Positions 52,638-60,868 of a stretch of DNA of 60,868 bases are shown piece by piece. Both the position numbers and the translations under genes were made by a program. The DNA lies in the NCBI GenBank assembly GCA_947374535.1, contig CANCCJ010000009.1:1-60868 (forward strand), read 5' to 3'. Origin of the DNA: Comamonadaceae bacterium (GTDB lineage Bacteria; Pseudomonadota; Gammaproteobacteria; Burkholderiales; Burkholderiaceae). The first letter of the stretch is position 1; every line of letters begins with the position of its first letter. The notes under the pieces are model-generated. The model searched no databases and was not told where the DNA came from. It saw nothing but the letters and a program-made list of their open reading frames with translations.

Positions 52638-53744
52638 TCAGTCCTGCGTGTAGCCCACACGCGCAGAGACTGCGCACATCAGCTCATAGCCCACCGTGTC
52701 TGCGGCTTGGGCCACTTCATCAATGGGCAGCAGCGCACCGTTAGCCGCCTTGCCCCACAGCGTGACTTCACTGCCATAACCAGCCTCATGACCTGCTTTG
52801 CCGCAAGGCGTGAGGTCCACCGCGATCATGTCCATGCTCACGCGGCCCAGAGTGCGGGTACGTATACCGTCTACCAACACAGGCGTATCTGTGGGGCAGT
52901 GGCGCGGATAACCATCGGCATAGCCACACGCCACCACGCCCAAACGCATGGGTGCTTCAGCCTTGAATGACGAGCCGTAGCCCACGGTATCGCCCACTTG
53001 CAAATCTTGGGTGGCGATGATGCGGCTGCGCAGACTCATGGTGGGTTGCAAATCCCAATGCGCGATGCTGTGCTCAGGAAAATCAGGCGCACTGCCATAC
53101 AGCGCAATGCCGGGGCGCACCCAGTCGGCCGCCACCAACGCGTCGCCTGCATGACGCAACAAACCCGCGCTGTTGCAAGTGCTTCGCTCGCCTGGCAAGT
53201 CTTCGGTGGTTTTGGCAAACACGGTCATTTGTTTGGCAACACCAATCGCGCCGTCTGCATCACTGAAGTGGGTGATGAGAGAAATCTCGTCCACCTGCGG
53301 CAACTGGTTCAGGCGTGTCCATGCCGAACGAAAGCGCGTGGGCGTGAAACCCAAGCGATTCATGCCACTGTTCATTTTGAGGAAGATGCGGTGCGGCACC
53401 TGTGTTTTGTGGCGACTGAGCATGTCAATTTGCTCATCGCAATGCACGGTATGCCAGAGGTCAAGGCGCGAACACAACTCTAAATCGCGGGGGTCAAACA
53501 CACCTTCTAAAAGTAGCACAGGCCCGCGCCAACCCAAGCTGCGTAGGCGTTGCGCCTCATCGAGGTCCAGTAACGCAAAGCCATCGGCAGCACGCAAACC
53601 CTCAAACACCCGTTCAATGCCATGACCATACGCATTGGCTTTGACCACCGCCCACACGCGTGCGTCAGGTGCAGCAGCGCGCATGCGAGCGAGGTTGTGA
53701 CGCAAGGCGTCGGTGTGAACAAAGGCTTGAATCGGACGGGGCAT
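52638..53744 (-). CDS. alr: Alanine racemase
   Basis: PLP fold-III enzyme (368 aa) making D-alanine for peptidoglycan. PLP lysine in [10 protein letters not shown] near residue 34; the catalytic Tyr in VGYGSSF near 260 on the opposite monomer. The start is [12 protein letters not shown]; an upstream in-frame start at 53789 overlaps the divergent promoter region. Confidence 0.95.
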   Translation of the reverse strand: MPRPIQAFVHTDALRHNLARMRAAAPDARVWAVVKANAYGHGIERVFEGLRAADGFALLDLDEAQRLRSLGWRGPVLLLEGVFDPRDLELCSRLDLWHTVHCDEQIDMLSRHKTQVPHRIFLKMNSGMNRLGFTPTRFRSAWTRLNQLPQVDEISLITHFSDADGAIGVAKQMTVFAKTTEDLPGERSTCNSAGLLRHAGDALVAADWVRPGIALYGSAPDFPEHSIAHWDLQPTMSLRSRIIATQDLQVGDTVGYGSSFKAEAPMRLGVVACGYADGYPRHCPTDTPVLVDGIRTRTLGRVSMDMIAVDLTPCGKAGHEAGYGSEVTLWGKAANGALLPIDEVAQAADTVGYELMCAVSARVGYTQD

Positions 53745-53843
53745 AACCAATATTGTGGCACCCGCGTGATATAACCTTGCACCACTCAAGAAGAAAGAAC
53801 AATCAGCACGTTCGCAGCCGTTTGCGATCTGCCAGACCCTCCC

Positions 53844-55151
53844 ATGAAGCGCGGTTTCTACACCATCATGTCGGCCCAGTTTTTCAGCTCGTTGGCCGAC
53901 AACGCCCTGTTTGTGACAGCCGTTGAATTATTGAAATCAGATGGCGCAGCCGAATGGCAACGCGCCGCTCTGGTGCCTATGTTTGCCCTGTTCTACGTGG
54001 TGCTCGCGCCGTTTGTGGGTGCATTTGCCGACTCACGACCGAAGGGCGAAGTCATGCTCATGAGCAACACCATCAAAGTGGTGGGCTGCTTGATGATGTT
54101 GTTCGGCGTGCATCCCCTGTTGGCTTACGCCGTGGTCGGCTTGGGCGCAGCCGCTTACTCGCCGGCGAAATACGGTATCTTGACCGAGTTGCTGCCCGCG
54201 TCGCAATTGGTCAAAGCCAATGGCTGGATTGAAGGCCTGACCATCACCTCCATCATCTTGGGCGTGTTGTTGGGCGGCCAGTTGGTGGGTCCCAACTTGT
54301 CCAGCTGGCTGCTGTCTTTTGACTTGCCTTTCTTCACCACTGGCGTTGACACCTCGGCTGAAGCTGCGATTTGTTTGTTGATCCCGCTCTACGCCTTGGC
54401 CGCGTGGTTCAACACCCGCATTCCCTACACGGGTGCAGCCCTCATGCCTATGCGTGCTGATTCCGAAAAAAGCATGACGCGTAATTTGTTGGCGTTGGTC
54501 CCCGATTTTTGGCATTGCAACCAACGTTTGTGGCAAGACAAGCTGGGGCAAATTTCGCTTGCCACCACCACCTTGTTCTGGGGCGTGAGCGGCAACTTGC
54601 GCTACATCGTGTTGGCTTGGAGCGCTGCGGCTTTGGGTTACACCACCACGCAAGCATCCAGCTTGGTGGGTGTGGTGGCTATTGGTACAGCCGTGGGTGC
54701 CATCGTTGCGTCCATGAAGATGCGCCTCGACCACGCCACCCGCCTCATGCCCTTGGGCATTGCGATGGGCTGCTTTGTGGTGGCGATGAACTTCATCGAC
54801 AACCTCTGGTTGGCGGTACCTTTCCTCATCATCTTGGGTGGCTTGGGCGGCTTCTTGGTGGTGCCCATGAATGCTTTGCTGCAGCACCGTGGCCACAACC
54901 TCATGGGCGCTGGCCGCTCCATCGCCGTGCAAAACCTGAATGAACAGTTGTGCATCTTGGGCCTCGGTGGCTTGTACACCTTCAGCACCGGCATGGGCTT
55001 GAGCGCGTTTGGTGCCATCACCGCATTTGGCACCTTGGTGGGCTATGTGATGTGGCTCATCAAACTTTGGCACGCGCACAACCACACGCATCACCGCGAA
55101 GAACTCGCACGCTTGATGCACATCGCCCGCAATGACGACTTGCACGGCTAA
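53844..55151 (+). CDS. lplT: Lysophospholipid transporter LplT
   Basis: 435-aa, 12-helix MFS flippase for lysophospholipids at the inner membrane. LplT-type features: [23 protein letters not shown] at the start, [44 protein letters not shown] and [27 protein letters not shown]. No acyltransferase (aas) gene is fused or adjacent. Confidence 0.94.
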   Translation: MKRGFYTIMSAQFFSSLADNALFVTAVELLKSDGAAEWQRAALVPMFALFYVVLAPFVGAFADSRPKGEVMLMSNTIKVVGCLMMLFGVHPLLAYAVVGLGAAAYSPAKYGILTELLPASQLVKANGWIEGLTITSIILGVLLGGQLVGPNLSSWLLSFDLPFFTTGVDTSAEAAICLLIPLYALAAWFNTRIPYTGAALMPMRADSEKSMTRNLLALVPDFWHCNQRLWQDKLGQISLATTTLFWGVSGNLRYIVLAWSAAALGYTTTQASSLVGVVAIGTAVGAIVASMKMRLDHATRLMPLGIAMGCFVVAMNFIDNLWLAVPFLIILGGLGGFLVVPMNALLQHRGHNLMGAGRSIAVQNLNEQLCILGLGGLYTFSTGMGLSAFGAITAFGTLVGYVMWLIKLWHAHNHTHHREELARLMHIARNDDLHG

Positions 55152-55157
55152 ACCGTG

Positions 55158-56114
55158 ATGACGCGACCCGTGCTTGCAGTGTTGGCGTTGGTGCTCAACG
55201 CTTGGGTTTGGGGCATGTCTTGGTGGCCACTGCGCCAGCTGGATGCGCAGGGACTTCACCCTTTGTGGGCCACCACCTGTGTGTTCACCCTTGCCACTTT
55301 GGTGCTCACACTCATCAGCCCTGCTGGCTGGCGAAACTTCAAACAACACCCACAACTGTGGTGGCTCATGGCGGCCTCGGGTCTGACCAACGTGGGCTTC
55401 AACTGGGCGGTCACCACGGGCGACGTGGTGCGCGTGGTGCTGCTGTTTTATCTCATGCCCACTTGGTCGCTGCTGCTGGCGTGGTGGCTGCTCAAAGAGC
55501 GGCCAACGCGCAGCGCTTTGGCACGCCTAGGACTGGCCTTGCTCGGCGTGGTGTTGGTGCTGAAAACGCCGGAATCTGCTTGGCCACTACCGCAAGATTT
55601 ATCTGACGAGCTAGCGCTGCTGGGTGGCTTTTGTTTTGCGCTGACCAATATCCTTCTGCTGCGTTTACAAAACGCACCCGAATCGGCGCGCATGGTGGCC
55701 ATGTTTGGAGGTGGTTCGCTCATGGCCTTGGCGTGCGCCGTATTGGCAACGATGGCGGGCGTGATACCGAGCCCGCATGTGTTTGCCATCCCGCTTGACA
55801 TCCCTTCTTCGTTTCACCTCGGCGCTTGGCTGACCCATGCGTCCGTTGTGCAGTACGTTGCGGCATGGACGCCTTGGGTGCTGGGCTTGAGTGGCGCCTT
55901 CTTGGTGTCTAACTTCGCGCTGCAATACGGCGCAGCGCGTTTGAACGCACACACCACCGCGATGGTGATGATGTCGGAAGTGGTGTTTGCCAGCGTGTCC
56001 TCGGTGGCACTAGGGGCATCGGTGCTGACTTGGCGCGTAGCGCTGGGTGGGGGCATGATCGTGGCTGCCGCTATGCTTGCATCGCAAGCTAGTACGGAAC
56101 ACACCAGCGAATAA
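55158..56114 (+). CDS. EamA/DMT family transporter
   Basis: 318-aa drug/metabolite exporter-type protein with ten hydrophobic helices in two EamA repeats. GTG 55155 and ATG 55158 are adjacent possible starts. Features: NVGFNWAVTTGDVVRVVLLFYLMPTWSLLLAWWLLKE in repeat one and TTAMVMMSEVVFASVSSVALG in repeat two. It lies six bases after lplT. Substrate unknown. Confidence 0.88.
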   Translation: MTRPVLAVLALVLNAWVWGMSWWPLRQLDAQGLHPLWATTCVFTLATLVLTLISPAGWRNFKQHPQLWWLMAASGLTNVGFNWAVTTGDVVRVVLLFYLMPTWSLLLAWWLLKERPTRSALARLGLALLGVVLVLKTPESAWPLPQDLSDELALLGGFCFALTNILLLRLQNAPESARMVAMFGGGSLMALACAVLATMAGVIPSPHVFAIPLDIPSSFHLGAWLTHASVVQYVAAWTPWVLGLSGAFLVSNFALQYGAARLNAHTTAMVMMSEVVFASVSSVALGASVLTWRVALGGGMIVAAAMLASQASTEHTSE

Positions 56115-56183
56115 AACAATCGAATAGTTGCACGCCACTCGGCGTCTGTTTACCTGCTGAATTGCCCTGAAAGGTATTGACGT

Positions 56184-56669
56184 ATGACCACCTTGACCGA
56201 CTTCACAGCCACCCGCATTGACGGCGCGCCCTTCGCCTTCGCCGATCTGAAAGGCCAAGTGCTGCTCATTGTCAACACCGCCAGCGCCTGCGGCTTCACG
56301 CCGCAATTTGAAGGCCTCGAAGCGCTGCACAAAACCTATGCCGACCAAGGCTTAACGGTCATCGGTTTTCCATGCAACCAGTTTGGCGCGCAAGACTCAG
56401 GCACCAACGCAGAAATCGGCGCATTCTGCCAACGTCACTACGGGGTGAGCTTTGCCATGATGGAAAAAATCAACGTCAATGGCGACGATGCGCATCCGCT
56501 GTTCAAGTGGCTCAAAGCCGAAGCACCAGGTTTGCTGGGCAGTGAGGCCATCAAATGGAACTTCACCAAGTTCTTGGTGGGCAAAGACGGGCGCGTGCTC
56601 AAACGCTACGCGTCTATGGATGCACCAGAGAAGTTGACAAAAGACATTGAGGCCGCGTTAGCAGCCTGA
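56184..56669 (+). CDS. Glutathione peroxidase family protein
   Basis: 161-aa thiol peroxidase of the Cys-type GPx family (BsaA/BtuE-like). Peroxidatic Cys in NTASACGFT near residue 36; Gln and Trp partners in FPCNQFGAQ and KWNFTKFLV. Reduces hydroperoxides with thioredoxin or glutathione in the cytoplasm. Convergent with glcF. Confidence 0.95.
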   Translation: MTTLTDFTATRIDGAPFAFADLKGQVLLIVNTASACGFTPQFEGLEALHKTYADQGLTVIGFPCNQFGAQDSGTNAEIGAFCQRHYGVSFAMMEKINVNGDDAHPLFKWLKAEAPGLLGSEAIKWNFTKFLVGKDGRVLKRYASMDAPEKLTKDIEAALAA

Positions 56670-56682
56670 TCCATCAGGGCGC

Positions 56683-57939
56683 TCAGTTCAACGCCGCATC
56701 CAACACCTCGACCCAATGCTTCACCGGCACATCAGTGCCGCTTTGCAAATGGGTGATGCAGCCCACGTTGGCGCTCAGAATGGCTTTGGGCTTGAGCGCA
56801 TCTAAGTGGCCGAGCTTGCGGTCGCGCAACGTGGTGCTGATGTCTGGGTTCAGCACGCTGTAGGTGCCCGCTGAACCGCAGCACAAATGCGCTTCGGTAT
56901 TGGCCACCTGAATGGCAAAACCCAACTCAGCCAAGTGCTTTTCCACGCCGCCTTTGAGCTGTTGGCCGTGCTGCAAGGTGCAGGGTGGGTGGAACGCTTG
57001 CATGCCAGCATTAGCCAGTACTTGGGCGTTCAGCTTAGGTTTCAGCACAGGCACCAGCTCTGGCAACAACTCGCTCAAATCTTTGGTGAGTTCGCTGATG
57101 CGTTTGGCTTTGGCTGCATAAGCGGCATCGGCTTTGAGCACATGGCCGTAGTCCTTCACCATCACGCCGCAGCCAGAGGCGTTCATCACGATGGCCTCCA
57201 CCGCGTAGGGACTGCCTGGCTCAACAAACGGCCACCATGCATCGATGTTGGCGCGGATTTGCACGAGGCTGCCGTCTTGGTCGTTCAAGTGGAATTTCAC
57301 CGCACCGCAGCAGCCCGCTTTGGGCGCGACTAGGGTTTGAATACCCGCTGCGTTCAACACCCGGGCTGTGGCGGTGTTGATATTGGGCAGCATGGCGGGC
57401 TGCACGCAACCGGCCAGCATCAGCACTTGGCGAGCGTGGGTTTGGGTGGGCCACACCACGCCGTTGCGCTCAGCTGTTTGGGGTGCTGGCACTTTGGCTT
57501 TCAACTTGGCTGGCAAGATGCCACGCACGGCTTGTCCGAGCTTCATCGCGGGCGCGAAAGCAGCCGAGGTCAAACCTTCTTTCAAAGCCCAGCGCATGAA
57601 GCGTTCACCCAAAGGGCGCGGCACTTGTGCGTCCACCACTTTGCGCCCCACGTCCACCAAGTGGCCGTATTGCACGCCGCTGGGACAAGTGCTTTCGCAG
57701 TTGCGGCAGGTCAGGCAACGGTCTAAATGCAGCTGTGTTTTGCGTGTGGGCTTGACGCCCTCGAACACTTGCTTCATCAAATAAATTCGGCCACGCGGAC
57801 CGTCTAGCTCGTCGCCGAGCAGCTGGTAGGTGGGGCAGGTCGCCGTGCAAAAACCGCAGTGCACGCATTTGCGCAAGATGGCTTCGGCTTGTTCGCCCTC
57901 GGGCGTGCCGACGTATTGGGGGGCCAGATTGGTTTGCAT
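56683..57939 (-). CDS. glcF: Glycolate oxidase iron-sulfur subunit GlcF
   Basis: 418-aa electron-transfer subunit of glycolate dehydrogenase. Two 4Fe-4S motifs, CVHCGFCTATCPT and CLTCRNCESTCPSG, lie in the first 75 residues; two CCG domains follow (LAGCVQPAML...CCGAV; HPPCTLQHGQQ...CCGSAGTY). Oxidises glycolate together with GlcD and GlcE. Downstream of glcE, 27 bases apart. Confidence 0.94.
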   Translation of the reverse strand: MQTNLAPQYVGTPEGEQAEAILRKCVHCGFCTATCPTYQLLGDELDGPRGRIYLMKQVFEGVKPTRKTQLHLDRCLTCRNCESTCPSGVQYGHLVDVGRKVVDAQVPRPLGERFMRWALKEGLTSAAFAPAMKLGQAVRGILPAKLKAKVPAPQTAERNGVVWPTQTHARQVLMLAGCVQPAMLPNINTATARVLNAAGIQTLVAPKAGCCGAVKFHLNDQDGSLVQIRANIDAWWPFVEPGSPYAVEAIVMNASGCGVMVKDYGHVLKADAAYAAKAKRISELTKDLSELLPELVPVLKPKLNAQVLANAGMQAFHPPCTLQHGQQLKGGVEKHLAELGFAIQVANTEAHLCCGSAGTYSVLNPDISTTLRDRKLGHLDALKPKAILSANVGCITHLQSGTDVPVKHWVEVLDAALN

Positions 57940-57966
57940 GTAGGGCTCTAAATTTGAGTCTGGGTA

Positions 57967-59118
57967 TTAAGCACGACCGGGGTTGAAGATGCCCGCTGGG
58001 TCAAACTGTTTTTTGAGTTCGTTTTGAATGCGTTGCTGCACCGCATTGAGCGGGGTGTACACGCCCACTTGCTTATCGGCTTCCCCGTGCGCTGCGCTCG
58101 TGCGGAACAAGGTGGCGTGGCCGCCAACCTTCTGCGCAGCGTCGCGCATTTGGGTCGCAGCCGTTGCAGGCGCCCACAACCAACGCTGCGCGCCATGCCA
58201 CTCGATGTATTGCGCGCAAGTTTGGCCCTGCACACGTACGTCCAACACGGGGGCCGTTTGCGGCACGCTCAAGCGCCACAAACAGTCTTGCGCAGTGGGG
58301 GCTTTGAAAAAGTCCAAGGTTTGCTCGCCGCTGGCTTTCCAGTCGATGGCGGCTTGCGCGTCGTCCATGCGGGTGACTTGCGCGCCCAAGGCCTGCACCT
58401 CGGCGCTCATCTTGATGACTGCTGCGTCCACGGCAGCGACGGCTCCGCGTAGGCGCACAAAGAAAAAGTCTTGCGCTGGCGTGACGGTGGTGTCATGCAC
58501 CCACGCGCTGGCGTTCAAGGGTAAGGGCTGACCTCCCCAACGATTGATCAGCGTGAGGGCTTGCGCTTGCGACACACCCGCACACATCAAGGTGGCTTCG
58601 CCGGGTGCCACGGGCAGAACTTTCAAAGACACTTCAGTGATCAGACCCAACTGGCCCCAGCTACCGGCCAGCAAACGCGACACGTCGTAGCCCGCCACGT
58701 TCTTCATGACTTGGCCGCCAAAGGTAAGGTGCTCGCCTTTGCCATTGATCACGCGGGCACCCAACACAAAATCGCGCACCGTGCCCACGTTCGCGCGAGC
58801 GGGGCCGCTCAGGCCTGCGGCCACCATGCCACCGATGGTGGCGCCAGCACCGAAGTGCGGCGGCTCGAAAGCAAAGCTCTGACCTTTTTCAGCCAAAGCG
58901 GCTTCCACCTCAGCCAGCGAAGTGCCGCTGCGAACAGTTATCACCAGCTCGCTGGGCTCGTAACTCAAGATGCCTTGATAGACAGAGGTGTCCAGCACCT
59001 CGCCTTGCAACGATTGGCCTAAGAAATCCTTGGTACCCCCTCCACGCAAGCGCAATGGCTGAGCGGTTTGGGAAGCTTGAAGAATACGGTCTGTGAGGTA
59101 TTGCAGGGTGTCTTGCAT
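57967..59118 (-). CDS. glcE: Glycolate oxidase FAD-binding subunit GlcE
   Basis: 383-aa FAD-binding (PCMH-type) subunit: RLRGGGTKDFLG near residue 25, LSYEPSELVITVRSGTSLAEVEAAL, the FAD block GGMVAAGLSGPARANVGTVRDFVLGARVI and GGQVMKNVAGYDVSRLL. The start is the MQDTLQYLTDRIL ATG; an ATG three codons upstream is possible. glcD is not adjacent: the next gene upstream is amtB, after a terminator. Confidence 0.92.
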   Translation of the reverse strand: MQDTLQYLTDRILQASQTAQPLRLRGGGTKDFLGQSLQGEVLDTSVYQGILSYEPSELVITVRSGTSLAEVEAALAEKGQSFAFEPPHFGAGATIGGMVAAGLSGPARANVGTVRDFVLGARVINGKGEHLTFGGQVMKNVAGYDVSRLLAGSWGQLGLITEVSLKVLPVAPGEATLMCAGVSQAQALTLINRWGGQPLPLNASAWVHDTTVTPAQDFFFVRLRGAVAAVDAAVIKMSAEVQALGAQVTRMDDAQAAIDWKASGEQTLDFFKAPTAQDCLWRLSVPQTAPVLDVRVQGQTCAQYIEWHGAQRWLWAPATAATQMRDAAQKVGGHATLFRTSAAHGEADKQVGVYTPLNAVQQRIQNELKKQFDPAGIFNPGRA

Positions 59119-59223
59119 GGCCAACATGGTAGCCGCTGGCACCAGCGGCACTGTTGAATTTTTTGCACAGCGCCATCAAAAAACACTTGGCACCCGCCAC
59201 CCGCGTGACAAAGCGAGCGGACA

Positions 59224-59249
59224 CAAAAAAGCCCGCCGTGAGGCGGGCT
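59224..59249 (-). terminator. Terminator after amtB
   Basis: On the minus strand AGCCCGCC/GGCGGGCT (eight base pairs, four-base loop) is followed by six T. It ends the glnK-amtB transcript and separates it from glcEF. Confidence 0.88.
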
Positions 59250-59284
59250 ATGAAGTCCAAGGAAAACTTGAAGTACTTGAAAAA

Positions 59285-60757
59285 TTAACGGTGGTAGGCA
59301 GTTTCGCCGTGTGAGCTGATGTCGAGGCCTTCGCGCTCTTCTTCTTCGCTGACACGCAGACCCAGAACCATGTCCACAATCTTGTAGCCGATGTAGGAAA
59401 CCACAGCCGACCAAACGATGGTGGTGATGACGGCTTCCAACTGGATCAGCACTTGACCGCCGATGGAGTAGTCAGGGCTCACCGCATTGGCAACGTAATC
59501 AAAGATGCCCGTGCCGCCGAGCGCAGGCGCTGCAAACACACCAGTCAACAGTGCACCCACGATACCGCCCACGCCGTGGACACCAAACACATCGAGTGAG
59601 TCGTCAGCACCGAGCATGCGCTTGAGGCCATTGACACCCCACAGACACAAGAAGCCGCCTGCAACACCGATCGCGATGGCACCCATCGGGCCCACGAAAC
59701 CGCAAGCTGGTGTGATGGCAACCAAACCGGCCACAGCACCAGAAGCAGCGCCCAACATCGAGGCTTTGCCTTTAGACAATGCTTCGCCAGCAATCCAGCT
59801 CAACGTAGCAGCAGCAGTGGCCACCAAAGTGTTCATGAATGCGAGGGCTGTCACGCCGTTGGCTTCGAGGTTAGAGCCGGCGTTGAAACCGAACCAACCC
59901 ACCCACAACAAAGATGCGCCAACCATGGTCAATGTCAAGCTGTGAGGCGCCATCGACTCTTTGCCGTAGCCCGTACGCTTGCCGATCACATAAGCACCCA
60001 CCAAACCTGCAACCGCAGCGTTGATGTGAACCACAGTACCGCCAGCGAAGTCCAATGCACCCTTAGCCCACAACCAGCCAGCAGCGGCGGTCACAGTTTC
60101 CAAAGAAGCAGCGTCTGTGATGGCATCTGGGCCGTCCCAATACCAAACCATGTGAGCGACTGGCAAGTAGCTGAACGTGAACCAAATGGCGCAGAACAAC
60201 AACACAGCAGAGAAGCGAACGCGTTCAGCAAAAGCACCCACGATCAACGTGCAAGTGATAGCGGCGAACGTGGCTTGGAAGGCGGCAAATGTCAACTCAG
60301 GAATCACAACACCCTTGCTGAACGTGGCAGCGATAGAGTCAGGCGTGATGCCTTTGAAGAACAACTTGTCGAAGCTGCCAAAGAACGGTGAACCGGCGCT
60401 GAATGCCACCGTGTAGCCGTAGACCACCCACAACAAATAAATGAGCGAGCTGACGACAAACACTTGCATCAACACAGACAGCATGTTCTTGCTGCGGACC
60501 AAACCGCCGTAGAACAAAGCCAAGCCTGGGATGGTCATCAAGATCACCAACAGGGTGGCCACGGTCATCCAAGCGGTGTCGCCCTTGTTAGGAACGGGTG
60601 CGGGTGCTGCAACAGCGGCAGTTGCGGCTGCAGCAGCAGGTGCTGCGGCAGGGGCTGTGACTTTGACGTCAGCAGTAGGGGCTGTTTGTGCCATCGCAGC
60701 AGTGCCGCCGAGCAGCAAACCAAACCCGAGGGCCAGAGAGGCTAGAAATTTTTTCAT
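59285..60757 (-). CDS. amtB: Ammonium transporter AmtB
   Basis: 490-aa trimeric ammonium channel. Start MKKFLASLALGFGLLLGGTAAMAQ gives a signal peptide, followed by an Ala/Pro-rich linker of about 35 residues and then 11 helices. Signatures: LALFYGGLVRSKN, SFAGGTVVHI-type block (DFAGGTVVHINAAVAGLVGA) with the pore His, and the second pore His in DVFGVHGVGGIVGALLTG. The frame to 60838 overlaps glnK and is rejected. The gene is 16 bases downstream of glnK. Confidence 0.96.
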   Translation of the reverse strand: MKKFLASLALGFGLLLGGTAAMAQTAPTADVKVTAPAAAPAAAAATAAVAAPAPVPNKGDTAWMTVATLLVILMTIPGLALFYGGLVRSKNMLSVLMQVFVVSSLIYLLWVVYGYTVAFSAGSPFFGSFDKLFFKGITPDSIAATFSKGVVIPELTFAAFQATFAAITCTLIVGAFAERVRFSAVLLFCAIWFTFSYLPVAHMVWYWDGPDAITDAASLETVTAAAGWLWAKGALDFAGGTVVHINAAVAGLVGAYVIGKRTGYGKESMAPHSLTLTMVGASLLWVGWFGFNAGSNLEANGVTALAFMNTLVATAAATLSWIAGEALSKGKASMLGAASGAVAGLVAITPACGFVGPMGAIAIGVAGGFLCLWGVNGLKRMLGADDSLDVFGVHGVGGIVGALLTGVFAAPALGGTGIFDYVANAVSPDYSIGGQVLIQLEAVITTIVWSAVVSYIGYKIVDMVLGLRVSEEEEREGLDISSHGETAYHR

Positions 60758-60773
60758 GATGGGTGCTTCTTTC

Positions 60774-60868
<95 letters not shown>

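Noticed and set aside
58970..59040. TTGGTACCCC in glcE as an inverted loop copy
   Set aside because: Only the GGTACCCC core matches; no flanking inverted repeat, and it is within conserved coding sequence.

Overview
The window looks like a chromosomal segment of a betaproteobacterium of the Burkholderiales, most likely the Comamonadaceae (Limnohabitans/Rhodoferax-like). This is an inference from protein character, the full UrtABCDE plus urease set, the glnK-amtB pair, GlcE/GlcF and moderately high GC; no rRNA or other taxonomic marker is present. I saw no IS element, tRNA, CRISPR array or prophage. One stretch (about 18.2-24.4 kb) is AT-richer and has an accessory character, with small secreted peptides, a frameshifted membrane glycosyltransferase and a two-component system.

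Layout. 0-2 kb: end of exodeoxyribonuclease III, an outer-membrane barrel protein and a DUF2878 membrane protein. 2.1-14.3 kb: a nitrogen-scavenging block. ureABCEFG with a HupE/UreJ nickel permease runs leftwards, urtABCDE (urea ABC importer) runs rightwards, and ureD lies on the far side of urt. The 304-bp ureA-urtA intergenic region carries two divergent sigma-54 (-24/-12) promoters flanking an array of GGTGCA half-sites. Between the convergent urtE and ureD are two 77-78 nt hairpins with unrelated 25-bp stems and the same 27/28-nt loop. This is the most unusual structure in the window. 14.4-18.2 kb: TonB-dependent receptor, HI0933-type flavoprotein, panD. 18.2-24.4 kb: accessory stretch ending in a response regulator and hybrid kinase behind a near-perfect Fur box. 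24.5-30.4 kb: SDR, Tat-signal MmgE/PrpD protein, MHS-type transporter, acetyltransferase, and secreted or short hypotheticals. 30.4-37.5 kb: an iron block. A leftward operon (di-heme peroxidase-like lipoprotein, porin, Tat FMN-binding protein, ApbE, b-type cytochrome, Fur) is divergent from feoAB, with a Fur-box-like site between them. 37.5-60.9 kb: ordinary housekeeping genes (MBL hydrolase, kinases, M48 protease, AmpG-like MFS, OmpR/kinase pair, LPS heptosyltransferases, ilvE, radA, hpaI, alr, lplT, glutathione peroxidase, glcEF), then amtB and the end of glnK.

How the genes fit together. Urea enters through UrtABCDE and is hydrolysed by nickel urease. UreJ and possibly the TonB receptor supply nickel, UreDEFG insert it, and the ammonia joins that imported by AmtB under PII (GlnK) control. 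Sigma-54 promoters on both arms point to nitrogen-limitation control. In the iron block the gene order suggests electrons passing from a membrane b-cytochrome to an ApbE-flavinylated periplasmic protein, reducing Fe(III) so that FeoB can import Fe(II). That last step is inference from order and domains only.
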